Origin: Halorussus lipolyticus
GTDB lineage: Archaea > Halobacteriota > Halobacteria > Halobacteriales > Haladaptataceae
NCBI RefSeq assembly: GCF_029338375.1
Contig: NZ_CP119804.1
Coordinates: forward strand, 3,306,955 to 3,370,954
Length of the DNA: 64,000 bases
Reading direction: 5' to 3'
A program made the position numbers and the translations under genes. This document shows, piece by piece, positions 1 through 7,564 of the stretch (its first letter is position 1; each line of letters starts with the position of its first letter). A model generated the notes under the pieces. That model was not told the origin of the DNA and did not search any database. It worked only from the letters and a program-made list of their open reading frames with translations.

Positions 1-642
1 GGCCGCGATTGCGCCCATCCCGATGGCTTGGTCACCGTTCAGGAGGACGTAATCGTTGTCGGTGGTGTCGAGGTCGTAATCGAACTCGTGGTCGAACTCG
101 TCGGCCACGAACTCTTGGCCCTTCCGTGCCGCTTCCTTGTTGTTGTCCACGATGGACTCGCCCTTCGCGCCGAACTTCTTTTCGAGCGCGGAGTCGAGAT
201 TCTCGATGGGGAAGTTCGTGACCTCGCACGCCGCGCCGAGCGCGACGATGTTCTGCATGATGGCCCCGCCGGCCTCCTCGGCGAGACGCTGGAGGGGGAC
301 CGAGAGACCCGTCATGTCGCCGGGAATCTCGATGTCCTCCATCTCGGTGCGCTCGCCGTCGTAGATGATGACCGAGTCGTCGTGCAGTTCGTCGAGATTC
401 TCGTCGATGGTGCGCTCGGTCAGCGCGACGAGGATGTCGAGGCGGTCCACGACGCTCTCGACGCGGTCGGTCGCGCTCCGAATCTTGTAGGCGGTGTAGC
501 CGCCTCGGATTCGGGACGCGAAATCTTTCGACGTGAATACGTGTCGTCCTGCGCGGGAAAGCGCCTGTGCGAAAATTTTCCCGGTAGAGTCGATCCCATC
601 GCCGGCCTCGCCGCCGATGGCCCAGTTCAGGTCGTCTGGCAT
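1..642 (-). CDS. korA: 2-oxoacid:ferredoxin oxidoreductase alpha subunit, 5' part
   Basis: Start of the alpha chain of a CoA-dependent 2-oxoacid (pyruvate or 2-oxoglutarate type) oxidoreductase that passes electrons to ferredoxin in the cytoplasm. Reading leftward from the ATG at 640-642, 214 codons stay open to the window edge, so the C-terminal part lies outside. Residues 10-17 read GGEAGDGI, the glycine-rich start of the fused gamma domain; SRIRGGY follows at 43-49, and NGDQAIGMGA near 202 begins the alpha domain. The beta subunit is expected further left. An AT-rich TTTTGAT box lies about 30 bp before the ATG with no ribosome-binding site, which suits a leaderless mRNA. The exact 2-oxoacid cannot be told from this fragment. 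Confidence 0.88.
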   Translation of the reverse strand, partial: MPDDLNWAIGGEAGDGIDSTGKIFAQALSRAGRHVFTSKDFASRIRGGYTAYKIRSATDRVESVVDRLDILVALTERTIDENLDELHDDSVIIYDGERTEMEDIEIPGDMTGLSVPLQRLAEEAGGAIMQNIVALGAACEVTNFPIENLDSALEKKFGAKGESIVDNNKEAARKGQEFVADEFDHEFDYDLDTTDNDYVLLNGDQAIGMGAIAA

Positions 643-902
643 TCCTAGGCGTGGGGTAGCCCGTCCCAAATCAAAAGCCTTCTGAAGCGACCGCGAGCGT
701 GGTGAACTTCTGAACCGTTGTCCCCGGTTGTTCTTGCCGGTTACGGCAGTGTCGCGTCCGTTTCAAATCGTGATAGTCTTCCGGCAATCTCGTCTACTCC
801 GGGGTTAATTACCTCTCGTTCGACCTTGCAATCGGTCGTAACTCTCGTCCACTCTCGCAATCAGTCGTAGCGTCTTTACTCGCGCCCCGACAACCGAGGA
901 GT

Positions 903-1553
903 ATGGACGGAACTGCGGTCGCGGTTCGAGCGGTCGAGTCGGTCGGAACGGACACCATCGCGCTGACGCTGGAGACGCCGGCGGCGTTCGACGCCGAACC
1001 GGGCCAGTTCGTGCAACTCGCTGGAACGGTCGATGGCGAGGAGATAACGCGCCACTACACCCTCTCGTCGCCGGACACAGACGAGACCTTCGAGGTCACG
1101 GTCGAGGTTGACCCCGAGGGGACGCTCAGTCCCTACCTCGCGGGCCTCGAACCCGGCGAGACGGTCGAAGTCGCGGGTCCCTTCGGCGACTCCTACTACG
1201 AGGCCGAGGAGAACGTCGTCCTCCTCGCGGGTGGGCCGGGCGTCGGTCCCGCGGTCGGCATCGGCGAGCGAGCACAGCGAGAGGACGCGACTGTCACCGT
1301 GGTCTACGAGGACGCCGACCCGGCCCACGAACAGCGCCTGACCGACCTCGCGGTCGGCGGCGCAACGGTGGTCATCACCGACGACGTGAGTAGCGAGGAG
1401 GTCTTGGAGGTCCTCGCCGACGCGGGTGGCCAGACGTTCATCTACGGGTTCGCCGACTTCTTGGACCGGGCCACTGCGGCGCTCGACGCGGCCAACGTGG
1501 ACGCCGACGACGCCAAGACCGAGAACTTCGGTCCTGCGCCCGACTCGGAGTAG
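903..1553 (+). CDS. FAD-dependent oxidoreductase (ferredoxin-NADP reductase fold)
   Basis: A 216-residue cytoplasmic flavoprotein of the ferredoxin-NADP reductase superfamily. An N-terminal flavin-binding barrel carries RHYTLSS at residues 50-56, the RxY[ST]xxS flavin motif. A Rossmann half with LLAGGPGVGP at about 107-116 binds the pyridine nucleotide. There is no 2Fe-2S or other cofactor domain, so it probably works with a separate electron carrier. The ATG follows a TCTTTACT box by roughly 28 bp, consistent with a leaderless start. It is transcribed away from the divergent korA and faces the epimerase gene. The electron partner is not visible. Confidence 0.85.
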   Translation: MDGTAVAVRAVESVGTDTIALTLETPAAFDAEPGQFVQLAGTVDGEEITRHYTLSSPDTDETFEVTVEVDPEGTLSPYLAGLEPGETVEVAGPFGDSYYEAEENVVLLAGGPGVGPAVGIGERAQREDATVTVVYEDADPAHEQRLTDLAVGGATVVITDDVSSEEVLEVLADAGGQTFIYGFADFLDRATAALDAANVDADDAKTENFGPAPDSE

Positions 1554-1571
1554 CGGAAAACTGGCGGTTGC

Positions 1572-1955
1572 TCAGTGTTCTACGAACTCGATGAGGATGC
1601 CACCCGTCGATTTGGGGTGGAGAAACGCCACGTCGTGGCCCCACGCGCCGGGCCGGGGTTCGTCGTCGATGAGTTCGACGCCGTGATTTCGGGCGGTGTC
1701 GAGCGCGGACTCGATGTCGTCGGTAGCGAGCGCGACGTGGTGGATGCCCGGCCCGTTGGCGTCGAGGTACTTCTGGACGGTTCCGCCTTCGAGGGGTTCG
1801 AGGAGTTCGAAGTAGCTGTCGCCAAAGTCGAGGAAGACGACTCGGAGGCCGTCGAATCGCTCCTCGTGGGCGACCGGCGCGTCGAACAGGTCGGCGTACA
1901 GTTCGGCGAGGTCCTCGGCGTCGTCGGTTGCGATTCCGACGTGGTCGATGTGCAT
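1572..1955 (-). CDS. mce: methylmalonyl-CoA epimerase
   Basis: A 127-residue vicinal-oxygen-chelate protein, the usual length for methylmalonyl-CoA epimerase, which interconverts the two methylmalonyl-CoA epimers for the B12-dependent mutase. The two beta-alpha-beta-beta-beta modules start with MHIDHVGIATDD and GIHHVALATDD. Metal ligands fit His5, Glu50, His73 and Glu123 (in ILIEFVEH). The mutase gene lies 2.9 kb upstream on the same strand; the peptide-gene stretch and an oppositely oriented aminotransferase separate the two. The family call is firm. Other VOC enzymes share the fold, but the nearby mutase supports this role. Confidence 0.9.
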   Translation of the reverse strand: MHIDHVGIATDDAEDLAELYADLFDAPVAHEERFDGLRVVFLDFGDSYFELLEPLEGGTVQKYLDANGPGIHHVALATDDIESALDTARNHGVELIDDEPRPGAWGHDVAFLHPKSTGGILIEFVEH

Positions 1956-2166
1956 GTGCGACAGATGCCTCCGTCGGAGTATAGTTCCGGCGGTCCGAGT
2001 CGTGTTCCGGCAGTCCGAGTCGTCGTCTCGACCGGCGCAGTCGCTGTTCTAACGATTCTCGGTCGGAACTGCCGAACCGGCGAACGCCAAGCTATCGAAT
2101 TAGCGATAAGTTACCGAAAAGGGACGATTACGAGCCGATTCACTCGGGAGAATCCGGTCGGCTGGG

Positions 2167-2226
2167 TTAGGCCAGTTCGCACCACTGGATACCGCACACG
2201 ATTTCGGTCGGGTTGACTAGGAACAT
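2167..2226 (-). CDS. tiny two-cysteine peptide, copy 1 (19 aa)
   Basis: Encodes MFLVNPTEIVCGIQWCELA, 19 residues, then TAA. The ATG lies 7 nt after a perfect GGAGGTGA (2234-2241), unusual in a genome where most starts here lack a Shine-Dalgarno site. An ATTTATTA box sits at 2267-2274. Copy 2 shares the core NP-x-EIVCG, the Cys-x4-Cys spacing, a C-terminal Ala and a nearly identical leader, and this repeated design is the main reason to call it a gene. No signal peptide or membrane segment is present. Function unknown. I have an uncertain memory of NCBIfam entries for very short haloarchaeal two-Cys peptides named 'halo-CC-star'; membership needs a search. Confidence 0.72.
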   Translation of the reverse strand: MFLVNPTEIVCGIQWCELA

Positions 2227-2230
2227 TTGC

Positions 2231-2274
2231 TTGTCACCTCCTACCACATGGTAGTGATTCTCTGGGTAATAAAT
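2231..2274 (-). promoter_or_regulatory. promoter and 5' UTR block of peptide copy 1
   Basis: This 44-nt block reads, on the minus strand, a TTTATTA-type TATA box, an AGAGA-TCACTA spacer, CATGTGGTA and then GGAGGTGACAA. It matches the block before copy 2 (2633-2676) at 39 of 44 positions by my alignment. With initiation about 25 bp after the TATA box, the untranslated leader would be roughly 20 nt and would contain the Shine-Dalgarno site. The conserved CATGTG half could be an operator or part of the leader RNA. Confidence 0.6.
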
Positions 2275-2569
2275 ATTTCCATCTAGTGGTATAATTGAAT
2301 ATTTCTTCTAGTGAAAATCAGGGCAGTTCGGGTAAAATTTAGTGCCGCGGGGCCTCCGGTCCGCTACTGTCGAGGTACAACCGGACGGTCCCACATTGTT
2401 GGTACTATGTACGAGGGGGAAGAAGCGTCTCGATACTCTCGGTACCGCGCCGACGTTGTTCGATACGTACGGGCGACAGACGCGACTATCAGGGTAGCAT
2501 TCTCGTAATTCGACCGGTACCGACTGGTCGCAAAATAGCTGTCGAGTCCACGAACGGAAGATGGCTACC
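2275..2569. other. intergenic stretch between peptide copies 1 and 2
   Basis: About 300 bp without a convincing gene. The left part is AT-rich and the rest has mixed composition. A 65-codon plus-strand reading frame at 2311-2508 has no promoter, ribosome-binding site or recognisable motif, and its protein is basic, unlike real proteins of this window; I do not call it. No third peptide copy was found here. Confidence 0.5.
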
Positions 2570-2629
2570 TTACGCGAGGAAGCACTGGTTGTAACCGCAC
2601 ACGATTTCGAGCGGGTTGAATTCGAACAT
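2570..2629 (-). CDS. tiny two-cysteine peptide, copy 2 (19 aa)
   Basis: Encodes MFEFNPLEIVCGYNQCFLA followed by TAA, the same length as copy 1. FNP-L-EIVCG and Cys-x4-Cys are conserved while the residues between and after the cysteines vary. GGAGGTGA lies 6 nt before the ATG, and ATTTATTA lies at 2669-2676. Conservation continues through promoter, leader and coding sequence, with more differences at the 3' end, as expected for a recently duplicated and selected unit. Role unknown: a secreted signal, metal-binding peptide or modified peptide precursor are all possible. Confidence 0.74.
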   Translation of the reverse strand: MFEFNPLEIVCGYNQCFLA

Positions 2630-2632
2630 TCT

Positions 2633-2676
2633 TTGTCACCTCCTGTCACATGATAGTGAGTCTCTGGATAATAAAT
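2633..2676 (-). promoter_or_regulatory. promoter and 5' UTR block of peptide copy 2
   Basis: Second copy of the 44-nt block described for copy 1: TATA-like ATTTATTA at 2669-2676, a conserved spacer, CATGTG, and GGAGGTGA before the ATG. The five differences are single-base changes without indels. This suggests the copies share regulation. Confidence 0.6.
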
Positions 2677-3042
2677 GTGTCTATATCAGAGAATAATTAA
2701 ACAATAATAGTATTGAAAACACCAATATTTCGTGCGAACGTTTAGTGCTACCGAACCACACTTTCTTCCCCGGAAAGAAATATAATCAAGTTCTTAAGAC
2801 AGTATTTTAATTCTTAGAAGTATCTATTTCTTTCCGGGTTGGAGAGATAACCCGACTGATGCCGCCAATGCGCACCACAAATCGGTGCGGGTCGCCTGCC
2901 CCGGCCCGCCGTCGGTACTCGTTACGAACCTCTCGCGACCGAGGCCCTAAGCACCTGTCTGACAACACGATAGCAGTGCGTCCAGTAATCGAACCGTCGG
3001 CGCTACGAAAACTGGTTGAAAGACGATACTCATCGGTGTGGT
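2677..3042. other. AT-rich intergenic stretch with a 14-bp inverted repeat
   Basis: Roughly 370 bp without a gene. The first half is very AT-rich. A perfect 14-bp inverted repeat has arms CCCGGAAAGAAATA at 2769-2782 and its complement at 2825-2838, separated by 42 bp of AT-rich sequence. A long reading frame at 2859-3077 (plus) overlaps peptide copy 3 in antisense and has no supporting signals. The arms could be an operator pair, a hairpin or the ends of a small mobile remnant; no element-encoded gene is present. Confidence 0.5.
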
Positions 3043-3102
3043 TTACTCACAGGATTTGTGCGGCTGTGCGCAGATGATTTGGAACGGAACGATGCGGAAC
3101 AT
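3043..3102 (-). CDS. tiny two-cysteine peptide, copy 3 (19 aa)
   Basis: Encodes MFRIVPFQIICAQPHKSCE and stops at TAA. It diverges from copies 1 and 2 but keeps the MF start, a Pro at position 6, an [EQ]-I-[VI]-C core and a second Cys near the end (Cys-x6-Cys). GGAGGTGA lies 4 nt before the ATG, and an AATATTAAAT box lies about 40 bp upstream, the same architecture as the other copies. Support comes from the repeated design, not length. Function unknown. Confidence 0.62.
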   Translation of the reverse strand: MFRIVPFQIICAQPHKSCE

Positions 3103-3240
3103 TCTGTCACCTCCTTTCCCAACTTACGATAGTACAATTTAATATTTCTTGTGGTGAGTTACCCTCATTCATTGTCGGGTTCCCTCGCCGACGACCAGAG
3201 CATCAACCGATGGGTCGGGGGATTTTAGGACGTAGTTATC

Positions 3241-4374
3241 GTGACCGAAGACGTGAATCCGACCGACCTCAGGGACGCGATTCCGGCGCTCGACCGCACG
3301 ACCTACATGAACACCGGGGCCGCGGGGCCGAGTCCGGCGCGAGTGGTCGAGGCCATCGAGGAGTGCGTCGAGTACCACGAGTACGAAGCGCCCGCCGAGG
3401 AGGGGATGTACCCCTGCGCGTTCGACGTGTTCGACCGGACGCGCGAGACGGTGGCCGACCACTTCGGCGTGGACGCGGCCGAAATCGCGCTGACCCAGAG
3501 TACCACCGACGGCATCAATCGCATCGCGGCGGCGCTCGACTGGGAGCGCGGCGACACCGTGGTCCGGACCGACCTCGAACACTCGTCGGGAATCCTGCCG
3601 TGGAAGCGCCTCAAGCGACAGGGCGTCGAGATTGAGGTGGTCGAGACCGAGGACGGTCGCCTCGATTTGGACGTGATACAGGAGGCGGTCCGGGACGCGA
3701 AACTCGTCTGCCTGAGTTCACTGACGTGGACCCACGGCACCCAACTCCCCGTCTCTGAAGTCGCCGACATCGCTCACGACCACGGCGCACTGGTGCTGGC
3801 CGACGCCGTGCAGTCGCCCGGCCAGATGCCCCTGAACCTCGCGGAGTGGGGCGCGGACTTCTCTGCGGGTGCCGGACACAAGTGGCTCCTCGGCCCCTTC
3901 GGCGCGGGGTTCGTTCACGTCAGTCCCGGCGTCGAGGACCTCCTCGAACCGGCCCACATCGGCTATCGGAGCGTCGAGGACCCCAACGCCGAGGAGTACG
4001 CCTACGAACCCGGCGCACATCGCTTGGAGGTCGGCACCGTCTCGCCCGCGCCCTACGCCGGACTCGCAGAGGCCATCGAGACCATCGAAGACGTGGGCTA
4101 CGACGCGATTCAGCGCCGAATCGAGACCCTGACCGACCACCTCAAGGAAGGCATCGCGGACGCCGAATCCGCCCGCCTGCTGAGTCCTCGCGAGTACGAG
4201 TCGGGCCTCGTCACCTTCGCCGTGGACGACCCCGACCCGGAGGCGTTCGTGGACGAGTTGGCCGACGACGGGATTCAGATTCGGGCGCTCCCCTACCCCG
4301 AGAACGCGGTTCGGGCGTCGATTCACGTCTTCAACACCGAGGACGACGTGGACGAACTAGTCGCGTGGCTCTGA
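3241..4374 (+). CDS. class V aminotransferase (isopenicillin-N-epimerase-like)
   Basis: A 377-residue PLP enzyme of fold type I, class V. Key features are QSTTDGIN at 86-93 (phosphate binding), Asp188 in LADAVQ and the Schiff-base lysine Lys214 in GAGHKW. The usual C-terminal catalytic cysteine of cysteine desulfurases is absent: that region reads RALPYPENAVRAS. It is therefore more like isopenicillin N epimerase or kynureninase-type relatives. The substrate is unknown. A GTG start at 3241 gives the full family length. It is the only plus-strand gene among the tiny-peptide genes, with copy 3 upstream and copy 4 downstream. A role in acting on those peptides is conceivable but nothing in the sequence shows it. 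Confidence 0.82.
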   Translation: MTEDVNPTDLRDAIPALDRTTYMNTGAAGPSPARVVEAIEECVEYHEYEAPAEEGMYPCAFDVFDRTRETVADHFGVDAAEIALTQSTTDGINRIAAALDWERGDTVVRTDLEHSSGILPWKRLKRQGVEIEVVETEDGRLDLDVIQEAVRDAKLVCLSSLTWTHGTQLPVSEVADIAHDHGALVLADAVQSPGQMPLNLAEWGADFSAGAGHKWLLGPFGAGFVHVSPGVEDLLEPAHIGYRSVEDPNAEEYAYEPGAHRLEVGTVSPAPYAGLAEAIETIEDVGYDAIQRRIETLTDHLKEGIADAESARLLSPREYESGLVTFAVDDPDPEAFVDELADDGIQIRALPYPENAVRASIHVFNTEDDVDELVAWL

Positions 4375-4467
4375 GGGTCGGAAAACTGGAGTATTGCAAC
4401 GAACTAGGAATATCCCTAACGGCCGCATCGGCGGCCGCAATTGTCACCCGATTCCGCGAAAACGCGA

Positions 4468-4533
4468 TTACGCACCGTAGCAGTATCCAGCACCGACGCA
4501 GATGGCGTTCTGGAATATTTCGAATCCGATCAT
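4468..4533 (-). CDS. tiny two-cysteine peptide, copy 4 (21 aa)
   Basis: A 21-residue reading frame starting MIGFEIFQNAIC and ending GYCYGA, then TAA. The cysteines are Cys12 and Cys18 (Cys-x5-Cys), and the peptide ends in Ala like copies 1 and 2. GGAGGTGA precedes the ATG by 5 nt. The leader again has ATTTAT, then a GATTACCGTGTGG sequence resembling the ACCATGTGG of copy 1. It is the most divergent in the N-terminal half. It faces the 3' end of the aminotransferase gene. Function unknown. Confidence 0.6.
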   Translation of the reverse strand: MIGFEIFQNAICVGAGYCYGA

Positions 4534-4726
4534 GTGGTTCACCTCCACACGGTAATCAAGCACACAGAGATAAATCTTTCTATATAAACAATCGTTAATA
4601 AAATTGTAGAATTATGAAATGTCTTCTATATCTCCAAAGGAAAGTATCTTCGAATCCTATCGCTAGTTTCCAAGAGAATCGGTAGCGTGCGATACGTCAC
4701 TGTGGGCCAGCGGTGGACCGCTGGCA

Positions 4727-4819
4727 CTAACAGACGGCGTCGATGTCTCCGTCACAGATTTGGAGCGGATTGAATCCGGACGCGGTCTCACCTCCGAGAA
4801 TAAGTTTCGGTTCAAACAT
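4727..4819 (-). CDS. altered tiny-peptide copy 5 (30-aa frame or decayed copy)
   Basis: The last 15 codons read FNPLQICDGDIDAVC, matching the FNPLEIVC core of copy 2, with Cys as the final residue. GGAGGTGA is present (about 4789-4796), but no ATG, GTG or TTG follows at the expected distance; where copy 4 has ATG-ATC-GGA-TTC this copy has GCG-TCC-GGA-TTC. An in-frame ATG at 4817-4819 gives a 30-residue product that translates through the ribosome-binding site. Either it starts there, uses a rare start codon, or has lost its start. The nearest AT-rich box would begin transcription close to or after that ATG, which favours decay. Confidence 0.45.
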   Translation of the reverse strand: MFEPKLILGGETASGFNPLQICDGDIDAVC

Positions 4820-4869
4820 ATAGAATCTCAATCTAAGTTCGAGCGAGCGAAGTCGCCGGAAACGCTGGA

Positions 4870-6552
4870 CTACACCGCCGCGCCGGGCCGGTACTCCCCG
4901 AAGGTGTCGCGGAAGACGCCGCAGATTTCGCCGACCGTCGCGTAGGCCTTCACCGCGTCGATGATGTAGGGCATCACGTTCTCGTCGCCCTCGGCGGCCT
5001 CCCGAAGCGCGTCGAGTTTGGCCTCGACTTCCTCGTCGTCTCGGTCGTCTTTGACCGCGTTCAGGTGGTCGATTTGCTTCTGTTCTTCCTCCTCGGTGAC
5101 CTCCTGAATGTCCACTTCGGGTTCCTCGTCCACCTCGAACTCGTTGACGCCGACGATGACGCGCTCTTTCTCCTCGATTTCGCGCTGACGTTCGTAGGCG
5201 ATGTCCTGAATCTGGCGCTGGACCCACTGGTCCTCGATGGCTTGGAGCATGCCGCCCTTCTCGTCCACGGTGTCCAGCAAGTCGAAGGCGTCGTCCTCCA
5301 CGTCGTCGGTCAGACTCTCGATGTAGTAGCTTCCGGCGAGGGGGTCGATGGTGTCGGCCGCGCCCGACTCGTGGGCCAGAATCTGCTGGGTCCGGAGGGC
5401 GGTCCGCACGCTGTCCTCGGTCGGCAGGGCGAGGGCCTCGTCCTTCCCGTTGGTGTGGAGGCTCTGGGTGCCGCCCAGCACCGCCGCGAGGGCCTGATAG
5501 GCGACTCGGACGATGTTGTTGTCCACCTGCTGAGCCGTGAGCGTCGAACCCGCGGTCTGAGTGTGGAACTTGAGTTGCTTGGACTTGGGGTTCTGGGCGT
5601 CGAATCGCTCCTCCATAATCGTGGCCCACATCCGGCGGGCCGCGCGGAACTTGGCGACCTCCTCCAGAATGTTGTTGTGAGCGTTGAAGAAAAAGGAGAG
5701 TTGCGGGGCGAAGTCGTCCACGTCGAGACCGGCGTCCATCGCGGCCTCGACGTACTCGATGCCGTTCCCGAGCGTGAACGCGAGTTCTTGGGCCGCGGTG
5801 GCTCCGGCCTCTCGGATGTGGTAGCCGGAGATGGAGATGGTGTTGAACTTCGGGGTCTCGTCGGCGCAGAACTCGAAGATGTCGGTGATGATGCGCATCG
5901 AGGGTTCCGGCGGGTAGATGTAGGTGTTCCGCGCGATGTACTCTTTCAGCAGGTCGTTCTGGATAGTGCCGCGTAGCTCCTCCCTATCGACGCCCTGCTT
6001 GTCGCCGACAGCGATGTACATCGCCAGCAGGACCGAGGCGGGCGCGTTGATGGTCATCGACGTACTCACCTCGTCGAGCGGGATGCCGTCGAAGACGGTT
6101 TCCATGTCGTGGAGCGAGTCGATGGCGACGCCCGACTTGCCCACCTCGCCCGCGGCCATGTCGGCGTCGGAGTCGTAGCCCATCTGGGTCGGCAGGTCGA
6201 ACGCCATCGAGAGGCCCGACGACCCGTTCTCGATGAGGTACTCGAATCGCTCGTTGGTCTCCTCGGGCGTGCCGAACCCGGCGTACTGGCGCATGGTCCA
6301 GAGCCGACCGCGGTGCATCGTGGAGTAGACCCCGCGCGTGTAGGGTTCCTCGCCGGGGAAACCGAGGTCGTCGTCGTAGTCCAAGTCCGCCACGTCGTTG
6401 GGGGTGTAGATGCGCTCTACCTCTTGGCCGCCCGTGTCCGTGGTGAACTCGTCTTTGCGCTCGCCGAACCGCTCGACCGTGGGACCGACCGTCTCGTCCT
6501 CCCACTCCTCGCGCGCCGAGCGTATCTCCTCGAGGTCGTCCGAGTCGAACAT
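4870..6552 (-). CDS. mcmA: methylmalonyl-CoA mutase large (catalytic) subunit
   Basis: A 560-residue cytoplasmic TIM-barrel subunit of adenosylcobalamin-dependent methylmalonyl-CoA mutase, which converts (R)-methylmalonyl-CoA to succinyl-CoA. The signature [20 protein letters not shown] lies at 71-90, and substrate-binding segments such as [11 protein letters not shown] follow. It ends without the cobalamin-binding domain (no DxHxxG), so that domain must be a separate small subunit elsewhere, as is common in archaea. I chose ATG 6552, not an in-frame upstream ATG at 6606, because a TTGTTAAG box lies about 25 bp before it and the homologous region begins there. The epimerase gene lies downstream on the same strand. 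Confidence 0.93.
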   Translation of the reverse strand: MFDSDDLEEIRSAREEWEDETVGPTVERFGERKDEFTTDTGGQEVERIYTPNDVADLDYDDDLGFPGEEPYTRGVYSTMHRGRLWTMRQYAGFGTPEETNERFEYLIENGSSGLSMAFDLPTQMGYDSDADMAAGEVGKSGVAIDSLHDMETVFDGIPLDEVSTSMTINAPASVLLAMYIAVGDKQGVDREELRGTIQNDLLKEYIARNTYIYPPEPSMRIITDIFEFCADETPKFNTISISGYHIREAGATAAQELAFTLGNGIEYVEAAMDAGLDVDDFAPQLSFFFNAHNNILEEVAKFRAARRMWATIMEERFDAQNPKSKQLKFHTQTAGSTLTAQQVDNNIVRVAYQALAAVLGGTQSLHTNGKDEALALPTEDSVRTALRTQQILAHESGAADTIDPLAGSYYIESLTDDVEDDAFDLLDTVDEKGGMLQAIEDQWVQRQIQDIAYERQREIEEKERVIVGVNEFEVDEEPEVDIQEVTEEEEQKQIDHLNAVKDDRDDEEVEAKLDALREAAEGDENVMPYIIDAVKAYATVGEICGVFRDTFGEYRPGAAV

Positions 6553-6790
6553 TGGTCGAACCGACGAGCGCGCGACTCTTAACAATTGGCGGATTGCGTC
6601 GGCCACCCCGGTCTCGGGTCGGCGGATTGCGCTCGCTCGCTACGCGTTCGAGGCGTTCACCGCCCTAAACAATCATCTAGTCCTACTAGAGAAACAGAAA
6701 TACGTCCTAAACAATACCATATGTTGCTAAACGGGCGCGTATTTACGGTATCCCGTCACCAGTTTCCCCCGCCCGCCGAGGACGCCGGGG

Positions 6791-7372
6791 TCAGTCGCCG
6801 GTATCGTACTTGTAGGTCGCCTCTTTGGGGTCGATGCCGAAGTCCTCGGGCGACTCCTCGGGTTCGGGTTCCTCCTCGTGGGGTTGGGCGCTCTTGAACC
6901 GCTCGCGGAGTCGGTCGGGCATCACGAACGCCTCGACTTCGAGCGCCATCCCGACCGCTTCCGGGTCGAGGTTCTCACGCTTGGTTTCGAGGCGCTCGCG
7001 GAGTCGTTCTGGCAGGTCGCTGGCCTCGACGCCCCGGAAGCCGAACTGGGCGAGGTAGTCTGTCGCGCTGGTCAGCGAGAAGACCACCTCGAAACCGTGG
7101 TCGCGGGCCTGTTCGACCAGTCGCTCCACGACGTGCGCGCCGACTCCCTGCCTGCGCCACGATTCGAGGACCCCGATGCTGGTGAGTTCACAGAGTTCCC
7201 GCTCGTCGGTCTTGTGGATTCGGATGCGGCCGAATCCCGCCTTCTGACCGGAGGTCTCGTCGATGGCGACCACGTAGTCGCGGGAACGGAACGCGGTATC
7301 GTCGAGACCCATCGCCTCGATGTGGTCTAACAGCCAGACCTCCTCTCTGTTTTTCGCGCCCCGGACGTACAT
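6791..7372 (-). CDS. GNAT-family N-acetyltransferase
   Basis: A 193-residue GCN5-related acetyltransferase. The acetyl-CoA pyrophosphate loop is RRQGVGAH at about 73-80, following the LTSIGVLESW strand. A C-terminal extension from about residue 150 is rich in Glu and Pro and ends in a tyrosine-containing acidic tail. The N-terminal part (RGAKNREEVWLLDHIEAMGL) starts right at the family domain. The substrate, whether an amino acid, small amine or protein N-terminus, cannot be predicted. No operon partner is evident: upstream is the zinc-finger gene about 190 bp away. Confidence 0.8.
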   Translation of the reverse strand: MYVRGAKNREEVWLLDHIEAMGLDDTAFRSRDYVVAIDETSGQKAGFGRIRIHKTDERELCELTSIGVLESWRRQGVGAHVVERLVEQARDHGFEVVFSLTSATDYLAQFGFRGVEASDLPERLRERLETKRENLDPEAVGMALEVEAFVMPDRLRERFKSAQPHEEEPEPEESPEDFGIDPKEATYKYDTGD

Positions 7373-7564
7373 GGGTGTCAGTTCGCCGTCTGAGGGTAAA
7401 AACCTGTGGCGCGAGGAGACGGTCAGTCGGCGAACTCGACGCTCTCGGCGCGGAACGACCGGGTGAGTGCCGCCCGTCGAAGCCCCCTTCAGCCACCCAA
7501 ACGCGTGGACCGTCTCGGTAGCGCGAAATCGGTGTCTGGCCAGCGTGGCCGAATCGGTTCGTCC

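Noticed and set aside
2308..2649. 113-codon minus-strand frame covering peptide copy 2
   Set aside because: It runs through the ribosome-binding site and promoter of the peptide gene in another frame, has basic, Ser/Arg-rich composition unlike the proteome and no start signal of its own.
2859..3077. 72-codon plus-strand frame
   Set aside because: Basic composition, no promoter or ribosome-binding site, and antisense to peptide copy 3.
4727..5629. 300-codon minus-strand frame
   Set aside because: All but the last 30 codons are an Arg/Gly-rich shadow of the mutase gene; only the terminal part, from 4819, is considered as peptide copy 5.
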